Positions 1 through 6,811 of a stretch of DNA of 26,532 nt are shown here, piece after piece. The position numbers and the translations under genes were made by a program. How positions within the stretch are numbered: the first letter of the stretch is position 1; every line of letters starts with the position of its first letter. The notes beneath the pieces were generated by a model, which saw nothing but the letters and a program-made list of their open reading frames with translations, searched no databases and was not told where the DNA came from. Origin of the DNA: an uncultured bacterium (GTDB lineage: Bacteria; Bacillota; Clostridia; Oscillospirales; Oscillospiraceae); NCBI GenBank assembly GCA_947364395.1, contig CANASS010000030.1, positions 1 through 26,532 of the forward strand, read 5' to 3'.

Positions 1-2
1 GT

Positions 3-167
3 CTATTTTACCACTTTCTGCATCTTTTTTCTAGATTGTTTTTCAGAAGTAATAGAAAAGAAATTTGCGGCCATAGCATTGTCGCAACAGTTTCCTCGTC
101 TTGACATGGAGGGCGTAATGCCGTATTCTCTAGTCAGGTCAAAGTATGCTTGTGAGGTGTATGACTG
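3..167 (-). pseudogene. IS3-family transposase OrfB fragment (catalytic-core remnant)
   Basis: Reading the minus strand from about 167 gives YTSQAYFDLTREYGITPSMS followed by RRGNCCDNAMAANFFS. This is the region of the IS3/IS150 OrfB integrase core (rve domain) before its last catalytic acid, where intact relatives read YTS..Y......ITPSMSR.GNC.DNA..E.FFS. The usual catalytic Glu of 'AENFFS' is Ala here. The similarity stops after FFSI at about position 60, and a stop codon follows at 3-5. Both ends of the gene are missing. It is collinear with the OrfB N-terminal piece at about 1215-1574 on the same strand, so the two may be parts of one element split by later insertion and deletion. The family is clear; common origin of the two pieces is inference. 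Confidence 0.75.
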
Positions 168-298
168 CCTCGGCCGCTGTGGAGCTGCAACTCCGCAGCG
201 GCTTTCTTTTCCTTCTTCATAGCCAGACGGATAGTGTCCAGTATAAGATTGACAGTTTATGTAGCGGCAGTTTTGTATGCGGCAATGCTGTTGTCAAA
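168..298. other. Non-coding gap between IS3 remnant and MITE
   Basis: Apart from the terminator-like hairpin at 173-210 I see no gene here. The short open frame crossing 234-440 is mostly MITE sequence and has no ribosome site. Together with the MITE (302-463) and the IS5 left end (467-510), this makes up the gene-free stretch 168-510. Confidence 0.5.
173..210 (+). terminator. Rho-independent terminator
   Basis: GCCGCTGTGGAG (173-184) pairs with CTCCGCAGCGGC (191-202) across a 6-base loop, with one G-T wobble. It is followed by TTTCTTTT. The orientation fits a plus-strand transcript entering from outside the window or from a lost gene. No plus-strand gene for it is visible here. Confidence 0.65.
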
Positions 299-301
299 TA
301 A

Positions 302-463
302 GAACCTGTATTCACAGCCGAAGCCGCCGGATGGCCGAGGGATTTTTCCGACAGGCAAGGCAAATTTTCGCAGGAATCAATGGGGTTTATTTCAAGAAAA
401 TTTAACGCCGAATGCCGGGAAACACCCGGCCAGACGGTGAATTGAGGTTGTGAATACAGGTTC
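302..463 (+). mobile_element. MITE copy 1 (162 bp, IS5-related ends)
   Basis: The element begins GAACCTGTATTCACA and ends with TGTGAATACAGGTTC, a perfect 15-bp terminal inverted repeat. It is flanked on both sides by TAA (299-301 and 464-466), a 3-bp target duplication. It has no coding capacity. An inverted second copy of the same length lies at 17044-17205, with about nine differences by hand alignment. The IS5-family element beginning at 467 carries the end GAAACTGTATTCACA, one mismatch from the MITE end, so its transposase is the likely mobiliser. An internal CCGGG-N5-CCCGG hairpin is present. Confidence 0.85.
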
Positions 464-510
464 TAAGAAACTGTATTCACAAGAAGATAAGCCTGTGGTA
501 AAATAGAGAC

Positions 511-912
511 GTGGAAGAAAAAGAAAGAAAGTCGTATCCAAGCGACTTGACGGATAAGCAGAGGGAAGAGATCGCCCCCCTATATGAAGGGATATGCAAC
601 TGTACGTGGAGCAAACGGGAATTGACGGATGCGGTGCTGTATTTGGTAGATTCAGAGTGCAAATGGAGGCAGTTACCCTATGATTTTCCACCACATTCAA
701 CAGTACATAGCTTTTATCGCCGCGCTCGGATCAGTGGGCTGTGGGATAAAGTCCTGGAGCATCTTGTAAAAAAGACGCGAACAAATGCGGGACACAAGGA
801 GAGTCCAAGCTATGCGACCATTGATTCCCAGAGTGTGAAAACGGTGGCAGCTAGCAAAGAGCGAGGGATTGACGGTGGGAAAAAACAAAAGGCAGAAAGC
901 GGCACATCGTAG
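511..912 (+). pseudogene. IS5-family transposase, N-terminal frame (OrfA)
   Basis: The GTG start gives a 133-residue product with the helix-turn-helix-like N-terminal domain (LTDKQREEIAPL, KWRQLP, FYRRARISGLWDKV) typical of two-frame IS5 elements. The first DDE aspartate is in YATIDSQSVKT near residue 108. The frame ends soon after a run of six A residues at 880-885. A -1 shift at that run restores KGRKRHIVVDVLG and joins the next frame. This may be the element's normal programmed slippage, because two overlapping frames are common in IS5 subgroups. A second shift and the lost 3' end downstream make the element non-functional. It is probably no longer able to supply transposase for the MITEs. 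Confidence 0.75.
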
Positions 913-1220
913 TGGATGTGCTGGGATGCTTGTTGTCTGTCGTGGTCCATGCCGCCAATATTCATAACACAAAAGGTGGCATATCTACCGCAAAACAAGC
1001 GTATGAGCAGTATCCGTCTATTCAGAAGTTCTGTGCGGACGCTGATACCGGGGCACGTTCGTTTCTGATTTGAAGGAACAGCTTGACCTTGACGTTGATA
1101 TTTCAGAGAAAATCAAGCCTCACCAATGGGAAAAACTCCCTTGGAGACGGGGGGTTGAACGCATCCTCTCTTGGCTCAATCACTCCAGACGCCTTAGTAA
1201 AGATTATGAGGTCTCCGTCT
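903..1220 (+). pseudogene. IS5-family transposase, C-terminal frame, frameshifted and truncated
   Basis: After the A-run slip, the frame reads RHIVVDVLG, then KFCADADTG with the second catalytic Asp, and stops at about 1070. A base change near 1050 moves the remainder (GTFVSDLKEQLDLDVDISEK, then GVERILSWLNHSRRLSKDYE, with the catalytic Glu in VERILSWLN) into another frame. The product ends around SKDYEVSVSSA, where the IS3 remnant begins. At least one unprogrammed frameshift plus a 3' truncation make this a pseudogene. Confidence 0.75.
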
Positions 1221-1574
1221 CATCTGCCGCCATTTCCTGCGCCGACGAATTGCAGACAAAAGCTCGTATTTCTTCATAATGCGCAGAATAGTTTTAGAAT
1301 TTCGGCGTATTCCCTTTGCTTGCTTCAACCACTTCCACATACGGCGATATCCATAGGTTTTATCGCATTTCTCCTGTTGTTCACGAATTATGTCGGCTAA
1401 ATCCGCATCGTGCGCCTGCTTATTCAGTCGTTTCACATACCCGTAATAACCACTGCGTGATATTCCAAAGAAACGGCACATTGTATTGACCGGATAACTG
1501 TAATGGTCCATATATATGACCTGATACTTGACGCTTGACTTCACCTCCTTCCTCTCAATTGCAGAAAATCCCAC
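1215..1574 (-). pseudogene. IS3-family transposase OrfB, N-terminal part
   Basis: The minus strand encodes VKYQVIYMDHYSYPVNTMCR and FFGISRSGYYGYVKR, followed by the HTH_21-type segment with KTYGYRRMWKWL. This is the start of IS150/IS3-type OrfB, which is in the frame that overlaps OrfA by slippage. It ends near RRRKWRQM at about 1215, where the IS5 remnant begins, so the whole catalytic core is absent. The C-terminal fragment at 3-167 on the same strand may be the other end of the same gene. Confidence 0.75.
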
Positions 1575-1854
1575 AGCAGCTTATTCTCCATTTTCAGACG
1601 ATGGATCTCATATGCCTGCTCGGTCTCTATGCTTTTCGGAGCATCGTTCTTTCTTGGCCGTCCTTTTGGACGTAGCGCTATACCAGCTTGAAGTTTTTTC
1701 TCTTTTCGTCGTTCCCGCTTTAGCAAGTTGCGTACCGGACGATCTCCGGTTAACCCCAAAATTCCTCGATTTCCCGGTGACTTTTTCCATTCGCTATCAT
1801 CATCTGAATTTCTGGTAGGAGTTCTTGTGTATGTGGGTATTTCCTTTTTGACAT
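1541..1854 (-). pseudogene. IS3-family transposase OrfA, frameshifted
   Basis: ATG at 1852-1854 opens MSKRKYPHTQELLPEIQMMI followed by ANGKSHREIEEFWG, a typical IS3 OrfA N-terminus. It hits a TAA at about 1748. Continuing in another frame gives LTGDRPVRNLLKRERRKEKK and then a basic, leucine-spaced tail (IHRLKMENKLLWDFLQL) ending at 1541. A one-base change in the T4G4 run near 1752-1760 explains the break. The OrfA/OrfB overlap near 1541-1574 is the usual IS3 arrangement. Confidence 0.7.
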
Positions 1855-1907
1855 GACAAAAGCCCCTGATGTAGTACTTCTATTTTCCTACATCAGGGGC
1901 TTTTGTC
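1855..1907 (-). terminator. 20-bp perfect hairpin: peptidase E terminator and/or IS3 leader hairpin
   Basis: GACAAAAGCCCCTGATGTAG (1855-1874) and its exact complement at 1888-1907 form a 20-bp perfect stem with a 13-base loop. On the minus strand the stem starts 48 nt after the peptidase E stop codon and ends in CTTTTGTC, which fits a terminator. It also abuts the OrfA start codon (1852-1854), where a stem could block translation of read-through transcripts. Which role is real cannot be told from sequence. Confidence 0.7.
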
Positions 1908-1955
1908 TATTGTCCGTTTTTACTGGGGCTGTTCGCCTGCGGCGCGGGGGTCTTT

Positions 1956-2672
1956 TTACAGCGCAATGATTTCGTTTTCCCGGCTGAGCTGGGTGAGCGT
2001 GCCGTTTTCGATGAGGCAGGCCTCGCCCCACAGCTCCTCCCGGCCGTCCTGTCCCAGGATATAGCTGCCGTCTACCAGCGCGTAGAACTGGCGGCCCATA
2101 CTGTCGGCGTAGGTGATGTCCTCGTAGAGCCGCAGCCCGTCCAGCGTCCAATCCTTGTCCTGGTTATAGTGGGGGACGATGTTGTGCCGGGTCAGCCCCA
2201 GCCCAGGCAGGAACCGCCGGTATTCCGGGTCTATGGCCTCTCCCGGCTCCTCCGGTTGGGCGTATACCACCTCGGCGGCGTTCATGCTGCCCGCGCTGAC
2301 GCCGACCGCCACCCCGTCCCAGCCCTGGAGCCGCTCCCGCAGGCCGATTTCTTGAAAAAACCCGTTTTGAGTGGGCACGTGGCCTCCCACCAGAAAAATC
2401 AGGTCCGCGCGGTCAACCAGCTCCCCGCACAGGTCCTGGTTTTCCCGCTCCAGCACCTCGGCGGCGGTGAAGGTGACGCCGATTTCCCCGAAGCTGCCTG
2501 CCATGTCCTCGGCAAAACCGTAGGTCAGGGAGGGCTGATCCGGGTCGGAGCAGATGAACAGGGCGGCGCAGGAGGCGGGTAAGGCGCTTCGCAGCTCGTC
2601 CACAAAGCCATTGGCCGGGTTCAGAGCAGGGGAGCCATCCACACAGGGACTGCTGGTTAAAAAATAAATCAT
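1956..2672 (-). CDS. Peptidase E-like S51 family hydrolase
   Basis: The 238-residue protein has the S51 class-I glutamine-amidotransferase-like fold. LVGGHVPTQ (94-102) is the oxyanion loop. GVSAGSMNA (124-132) is the nucleophile elbow, with Ser126 as the likely nucleophile. VPHYNQDKD near 166-174 holds a candidate catalytic histidine. The family includes aspartyl dipeptidase PepE and cyanophycinase; the length fits PepE-like proteins. It has no signal peptide, so it is cytoplasmic. ATG 2672 lies inside an 8-bp inverted repeat that also covers the purine-rich GAAAGG ribosome site. The gene follows icd on the same strand after a 146-bp GC-rich gap, so it probably has its own expression signals. 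Substrate is unknown. Confidence 0.8.
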   Translation of the reverse strand: MIYFLTSSPCVDGSPALNPANGFVDELRSALPASCAALFICSDPDQPSLTYGFAEDMAGSFGEIGVTFTAAEVLERENQDLCGELVDRADLIFLVGGHVPTQNGFFQEIGLRERLQGWDGVAVGVSAGSMNAAEVVYAQPEEPGEAIDPEYRRFLPGLGLTRHNIVPHYNQDKDWTLDGLRLYEDITYADSMGRQFYALVDGSYILGQDGREELWGEACLIENGTLTQLSRENEIIAL

Positions 2673-2697
2673 AAGAAATTCACGATACCTTTCTTAT
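2671..2697 (-). promoter_or_regulatory. Inverted repeat over start codon and RBS of peptidase E gene
   Basis: ATAAGAAA (2671-2678) and TTTCTTAT (2690-2697) are perfect complements separated by 11 bases. In the mRNA this places AAGAAAGG in one arm and the start codon at the end of the other. It could be a translation-occluding stem or a dimeric repressor site. Function is inferred only. Confidence 0.45.
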
Positions 2698-2818
2698 TCA
2701 CGCCTCGCCTGTTCGCGACGCGCGGCTTCCGTCCGACTCGGGCTGGTCTTGGGCCGCTGGGCGGCCCCGCGCTCACCCTCGCTCCGGTCCATCCGCGCTG
2801 CTCACAACGGCTCGGACG
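2698..2818. repeat. GC-rich palindromic intergenic stretch
   Basis: No gene is visible. The stretch contains a GGGCCGC/GCGGCCC hairpin (2751-2757 with 2761-2767) nested between CGTCCGA (2730-2736) and TCGGACG (2812-2818). The right arm touches the icd stop codon. It could serve as the icd terminator or be an extragenic palindromic repeat. Only one copy is in the window, so repetition is not shown. Confidence 0.4.
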
Positions 2819-4018
2819 CTATAGTCTCTCCCGGATGGCCCGGAGGAACTCCAGCCCGGTGACCTTCCGGGCCGTGGCCTCGCCCTCCCACAGGCCCACC
2901 AGGTCACCGGTCATGACGCCGCTCTCGATGGTGTCGATGGAGGCCTTCTCCAGCTTGCGGGCAAAAGCGGCCAGCTCGGGCAGACCGTCCAGCTCGCCCC
3001 GCTTGGCCAGGGCCCCGGTCCAGGCGAACAGGGTGGCCATGGGGTTGGTGGACACCTGCTCCCCTTTCAGGTGGCGATAGTAGTGCTGGGTGACGGTGCC
3101 GTGGGCGGCCTCATACTCATAGTTGCCGTCGGGGGATACCAGCACCGAGGTCATCATGGCCAGGGAGCCAAAAGCGGTGGACACCATGTCGCTCATCACG
3201 TCGCCGTCGTAGTTCTTGCAGGCCCAGATGAAGCCCCCCTTGGAGCGGATAACCCGGGCCACCGCGTCGTCGATGAGGGTGTAGAAGTAGGTGACGCCCG
3301 CCTCCTCAAATTTGGCCTTGTATTCGCTCTCGAACACCTCCGCGAAGATATCTTTAAAGGTGTGGTCGTACTGCTTGGAGATGGTGTCCTTGGTGGAGAA
3401 CCACAGGTCCTGGCGGGTGTCCAAGGCGAACTGGAAGCAGGAGCGGGCAAAGGAGGTGATGGAGGCCTCCACGTTGAACTGCCCCTGGAGCACGCCGGGG
3501 CCGTCAAACTGGTGAATGGTCTGGCGGTGCTCCGCGCCGTCCACGCCGGTGAACACCAGCTCCGCCGTGCCGGGGCCGGGGACCTTGAACTCCGCCGCCT
3601 TGTACACATCGCCGAAGGCGTGGCGGGCGATAGTGATGGGGGCCTGCCAGTTCTTCACCACTGGGTTCAGCCCCTTCACCATGATGGGAGCCCGGAATAC
3701 GGTGCCGTCCAGAATGGCCCGGATGGTGCCGTTGGGGGACTTCCACATCTGGGACAGCTTGTATTCCTCCACCCGCTGGGCGTTGGGGGTGATGGTGGCG
3801 CACTTCACCGCCACGCCGTACCTCTTGTTGGCCTGGGCGGCGTCAATGGTCACCTGATCCCCGGTGCGCTCCCGCTCAGGCAGGCCCAGGTCGTAGTACT
3901 CCGTTTTCAGGTCGATATAGGGCTCCAGCAGCTCTTCCTTGATCTGCTGCCAGAGGATGCGGGTCATCTCATCCCCGTCCATCTCCACCAGGGGGGTTTT
4001 CATTTGCAGTTTGTCCAT
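2819..4018 (-). CDS. icd: Isocitrate dehydrogenase (NADP), eukaryotic-type homodimer
   Basis: The 399-residue protein oxidatively decarboxylates isocitrate to 2-oxoglutarate. It opens with MKTPLVEMDGDEMTRILW, carries the substrate-phosphate-binding SPNGTIRAILDG segment, a metal-binding segment (ACKNYDGDVMSDMV) and the nucleotide-binding YEAAHGTVTQHYY segment. This is the eukaryote-like, type II NADP-IDH class, not the E. coli class. The start chosen is ATG 4018, because AAAGGAGA lies about 9 nt upstream; an in-frame ATG seven codons earlier would put this ribosome site inside the gene. No citrate synthase or aconitase gene is nearby. A GC-rich hairpin precedes the ribosome site. Confidence 0.95.
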   Translation of the reverse strand: MDKLQMKTPLVEMDGDEMTRILWQQIKEELLEPYIDLKTEYYDLGLPERERTGDQVTIDAAQANKRYGVAVKCATITPNAQRVEEYKLSQMWKSPNGTIRAILDGTVFRAPIMVKGLNPVVKNWQAPITIARHAFGDVYKAAEFKVPGPGTAELVFTGVDGAEHRQTIHQFDGPGVLQGQFNVEASITSFARSCFQFALDTRQDLWFSTKDTISKQYDHTFKDIFAEVFESEYKAKFEEAGVTYFYTLIDDAVARVIRSKGGFIWACKNYDGDVMSDMVSTAFGSLAMMTSVLVSPDGNYEYEAAHGTVTQHYYRHLKGEQVSTNPMATLFAWTGALAKRGELDGLPELAAFARKLEKASIDTIESGVMTGDLVGLWEGEATARKVTGLEFLRAIRERL

Positions 4019-4043
4019 TGTCTGCCTTCTCCTTTCCAAGTCA

Positions 4044-4075
4044 AGCGGCGGGGCCGGAAATCCGCCCCCGCCGCT
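4044..4075 (-). terminator. GC-rich hairpin between DUF975 gene and icd
   Basis: AGCGGCGGGG and CCCCGCCGCT (arms 4066-4075 and 4044-4053) enclose a further short CGG/CCG pairing. It begins 12 nt after the DUF975 stop and ends about 9 nt before the icd ribosome site. It lacks a T-tract, so it may be a weak terminator or an attenuating leader for icd. Confidence 0.4.
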
Positions 4076-4086
4076 GGGTCATGTGC

Positions 4087-5235
4087 TCAGTTCCAGGGAT
4101 CGTCCCTGGGTTTGGGGGGCGCTTTGGGGGGCGGGGGAGGGGGGAACCCGCCGTTCTGGGGGCCGGACCCCGCGCCGCTTCCGGAGGCGGGGCCAGAGGT
4201 CCAGGTGTAGTTGGCGGGGCCGCCCCAGCCGTCGCCGCCGCCGTGGAAAACGGGGCCGCCCTGGGGGCCGTCGGCGCTGGCGCAGGTCCAGTCGTAGAAT
4301 CTGGCAATGGAGCCGGTGACGTAGGGCCTGAGCCACAGGGAGAGGATGGAAATGCCCACCGCCGCCGCGATGACGACCAGCAGGGCGAAGCCGGACGAGG
4401 CAATGAGCCCGCCGGAGCTTCCGGCGGCAAAGGCCCCCACGAGGGGGATGACGGCCAGGACAGCGCCCAGGTAGAACATGGCGATCATCAGCAGATACCA
4501 GCCGAAGAAGGACAGCTGGAGGACAAAGCCCTTGCCGATATTGCTGCTCATCAGCCGCTTGCACTCCCGGATGGCGTCCAGGCCGAACAGCCCCTTATCC
4601 AGCAGCACGTAGTCCACCAGAAGATACCGGGTGGACACCCAGACGATGCCCACCACCAGCGCCGCGACGGCGGCCAGCAGGAGGGGGATGGCCAGCGCCG
4701 CCGAATCGGTGAGCGCGGCCAGCATGATGGCGGCGGTCAGCAGTATGCCGTAGGCCAGCATTACCAGCAGGGACCACAGGACAATGAACAGCCCTGTGAG
4801 GAACCGGGTGGCCAGCACCTGCAGAATTTGGGGCAGGGCGCAGAAAATTTTGCTCACGGGCGGGTTCTCGCGGCGGACCATGGACAGGCACCAGCCCTCA
4901 TAGCCCACATCCATGGCGCTCTGCCACAGGGCGATGATGATGGACAGCACGACGCCGCCCACCGCGATGGCGACCAGAGCGCCGGGCCCCCGGCGAAACA
5001 GCTCTAGCAGGGCGATGTTGACTGCTTCCTCAAAATCGTAGCCCCGCTGTATGTAATAGACAGCGGTTTCGCTGACGGAGCCCGTACCCCCGGTGAGCAT
5101 GCCGCCCAAAATGGTGTTGAGCAGCCAGGTGCCCACCGACACCACCACGCCGAACAGCAGCGTTACCATCATGCAGCCGCTGCCCTTCATGGACAGCTTG
5201 ACCTCCCGCTTGAGCTGCGCACGGTTAAATTCCAT
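4087..5235 (-). CDS. DUF975 family integral membrane protein
   Basis: The 382-residue protein begins with the DUF975 pattern of a short basic N-terminus (NRAQLKREVKLSMKG) before the first membrane segment. About six hydrophobic segments follow, near residues 21-44, 87-105, 140-175, 181-200, 238-262 and 282-302. The cytoplasmic RYLLVDYVLLD...IRECKRLM stretch (203-229) is typical of the family, whose function is unknown. The last 60 residues form a Gly/Pro-rich low-complexity tail ending in a hexaproline and a KPRDD segment, unlike the hydrophobic core. AGGAGGAG lies 8-15 nt before ATG 5235. It has its own promoter, divergent from the DUF4317 gene. Confidence 0.8.
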   Translation of the reverse strand: MEFNRAQLKREVKLSMKGSGCMMVTLLFGVVVSVGTWLLNTILGGMLTGGTGSVSETAVYYIQRGYDFEEAVNIALLELFRRGPGALVAIAVGGVVLSIIIALWQSAMDVGYEGWCLSMVRRENPPVSKIFCALPQILQVLATRFLTGLFIVLWSLLVMLAYGILLTAAIMLAALTDSAALAIPLLLAAVAALVVGIVWVSTRYLLVDYVLLDKGLFGLDAIRECKRLMSSNIGKGFVLQLSFFGWYLLMIAMFYLGAVLAVIPLVGAFAAGSSGGLIASSGFALLVVIAAAVGISILSLWLRPYVTGSIARFYDWTCASADGPQGGPVFHGGGDGWGGPANYTWTSGPASGSGAGSGPQNGGFPPPPPPKAPPKPRDDPWN

Positions 5236-5297
5236 TGTAAAATCTCCTCCTCTCAGGGGCCCGCCGGCCCCGTCCGCCGCCTGGGGCGGTTTGAACC

Positions 5298-5326
5298 ATT
5301 ATACCGTAGGCCGGGAGAAATTGCAA
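5298..5326 (-). promoter_or_regulatory. Sigma-A promoter of the DUF975 gene
   Basis: On the minus strand TTGCAA (5321-5326), a 17-bp spacer and TATAAT (5298-5303) form a near-consensus promoter about 62 nt before the DUF975 start. Confidence 0.8.
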
Positions 5327-5338
5327 CAAAAACAGTCG

Positions 5339-5367
5339 GTGACAACGCCGGCTGGATGTGATATAAT
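5339..5367 (+). promoter_or_regulatory. Sigma-A promoter of the DUF4317 gene
   Basis: GTGACA (5339-5344), a 17-bp spacer and TATAAT (5362-5367) lie about 54 nt before ATG 5422. The -35 box is only 12 bp from the -35 box of the divergent promoter. Confidence 0.8.
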
Positions 5368-5421
5368 CCCTTTTACAGCCGCTCCACGGGAGCGCAATCT
5401 ATTGACAAGCGAGGGATACCC

Positions 5422-6576
5422 ATGAACACAAAAGAGCTGGGCGAGCTGCGCCGCCGCCTACGTCCCAATAAAAACGCCATCAGCCATGTCTACGGCTGCT
5501 ATGTGGGCACGGCAAAGGAGATCATCGGCGAGGTGGACCAGTCCCTGGCCCTGCTCAGCGAGGATGACGCGGAGGGCTGCCTGAGCCTGCTGAAAAAGGC
5601 CCTGTCTGGCGGCCTGGGCCGGAACCTCATCAATGTGGGCTTCACCACCCAGCAGGTGGCGGAGGGGGAGGAGCACAAGGCGCTTCGGGACCTGCGGGAC
5701 TCCAAGCTGAAGGACCGGGACCTGCGCCGGACCTTTTATGAGCGGGTGATCCAGAGCGTGGACATGGGGGACGACAGCTACCTGATCCTGCTGGCGCATG
5801 ACACCTACGACGTGCCCTTCAAGTCCAAGAACGACGAGCTGCTGGACGACTCCTCCGACACGGTGTTCTCCTATATCGTGTGCGCCGTCTGCCCCATGCG
5901 GGAGGGCAAGCCGGGCCTGGGTTATCTTCCGGCGGACAACGTGCTCCACATGAAAACCGCCGGGCAGCTGGCCGCGCCCCCGGAGCTGGGTTTTCTGTTT
6001 CCCGCCTTCGACGGCCGGGCGGCCAACCTGTACAGCGCCCTCTATTACATCCACCGGCCAGAGTTCGTCCACGGGGAGTTTGTGGAGAGCATATTCGGCG
6101 TCCAGGCCCCCATGTCCGCCCCGGAGCAGAAGGAGGCCTTTGAGTCCGCCCTGTCCGACGCCCTGGGGGTGGAGTGCAGCATGGAGCTGGTCCAGGCGGT
6201 CCATGAGCAGATGCGGGAGCGGATGGAGCTCCACAAAGAGAGCCAGACGGCGGAGCCCCTCACCGTGACGGCCAAGGACGTGGGCGGGATGCTGCGGGAG
6301 TGCGGCGTCGAGGAGGAGCGGGTGGCCGCCTTCCAGGACTACTGCGGCCAGCGCCTGGGGGAGGGGGCGGCCATGGACCCGGCCAACCTCATCGACAGCA
6401 AGCGTTTCCAGATCAAGGCGGGAGAGATCACCATCACCGTCAAGCCGGAGCTGTCCGGCCAGGTGGAGGCCCGGGTGCTGGAGGGGCGGAAATACCTGCT
6501 CATCCCCGCCGGGGAGGGCGTGGAGGTCAACGGGCTGGCCGTGGAGCTGGAGGCGGAGCCTGCCGTGAAGATTTAA
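5422..6576 (+). CDS. DUF4317 domain-containing protein
   Basis: The 384-residue soluble protein starts MNTKELGELRRRLRPNKNAI, followed by a conserved YGCYV segment, as in the DUF4317 family common in Clostridia. The family has no established function. Recognisable family stretches are GLGRNLINVGF-like (65-75), DDSYLILLAHDTYDVPFKS near 115-135, and a central FLFPAFDGRAANLYSALYY segment. There is no signal peptide or membrane segment. The C-terminal 50 residues (ITITVKPELSGQVEARVLEG) resemble a short beta-rich domain. The gene stands alone with its own promoter and is followed by two terminator hairpins shared with the convergent degV gene. Confidence 0.85.
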   Translation: MNTKELGELRRRLRPNKNAISHVYGCYVGTAKEIIGEVDQSLALLSEDDAEGCLSLLKKALSGGLGRNLINVGFTTQQVAEGEEHKALRDLRDSKLKDRDLRRTFYERVIQSVDMGDDSYLILLAHDTYDVPFKSKNDELLDDSSDTVFSYIVCAVCPMREGKPGLGYLPADNVLHMKTAGQLAAPPELGFLFPAFDGRAANLYSALYYIHRPEFVHGEFVESIFGVQAPMSAPEQKEAFESALSDALGVECSMELVQAVHEQMRERMELHKESQTAEPLTVTAKDVGGMLRECGVEEERVAAFQDYCGQRLGEGAAMDPANLIDSKRFQIKAGEITITVKPELSGQVEARVLEGRKYLLIPAGEGVEVNGLAVELEAEPAVKI

Positions 6577-6616
6577 TACTTTTGTAATACTTGAGGCAGA
6601 ACTTTCGTAAAGTATT
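6574..6616 (+). other. Short direct and inverted TAATACTT repeats after DUF4317 gene
   Basis: TAATACTT occurs at 6574-6581, including the stop codon, and again at 6585-6592. AAGTATT at 6610-6616 is its inverse. They could form a weak AT-rich stem in the 3' untranslated region. Nothing else is visible between 6617 and the terminator. Confidence 0.35.
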
Positions 6617-6680
6617 TCCTCTATCCTAATCCTTGCAAGAGATATCCTTTCTTTTTCATTCTATCCTCCATCCTCAAAAA

Positions 6681-6734
6681 AAGAGCCGGGGCCAAAAGCC
6701 CCGGTTCTTTGACTGCGCCCCGGACAGCCGGGGC
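6681..6734. terminator. Two adjacent terminator hairpins between convergent genes
   Basis: AAGAGCCGGGGC (6681-6692) pairs with GCCCCGGTTCTT (6698-6709), flanked by an A-run on one side and TTT on the other, so it can work in both directions. A second stem, GCCCCGG/CCGGGGC (6717-6723 with 6728-6734), follows. They separate the plus-strand DUF4317 gene from the minus-strand degV gene. Confidence 0.8.
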
Positions 6735-6811
6735 GTTGTGCTATTTTGGGAGAGATGGCGGGCAGGGAGATCAGCCAGCTCCCCCCGCCCGGTGGGAGAG
6801 GGGAACTGATG

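Larger units (their letters stand above)
467..1220 (+). mobile_element. IS5-family element, 3'-truncated
   Basis: The left end is GAAACTGTATTCACA at 467-481, directly after the TAA that also flanks the MITE. A TAAAAT -10-like box (499-504) precedes the transposase start. The right end is missing: similarity to IS5 transposase breaks off near 1210-1225, where an IS3-family sequence on the other strand takes over. The base composition is clearly more AT-rich than the genes after 1950. The boundary at the right is approximate. Confidence 0.75.

Noticed and set aside
1..14. Short match of the minus strand at the left edge (GTGGTAAAATAGA) to the IS5 leader at 493-506
   Set aside because: It covers only a -10-like box and cannot be extended, so a second IS5 copy beyond the edge is not supported.
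234..440. 68-codon plus-strand open frame over MITE copy 1
   Set aside because: It begins outside the element, has no ribosome site, and is not preserved in the other MITE copy because of indels.
3071..4210. Long open frame antisense to icd (379 codons)
   Set aside because: Its composition is Gly/Val/His-rich as expected from the complement of a GC-rich gene, with no ribosome site or family motif. icd on the other strand is unmistakable.
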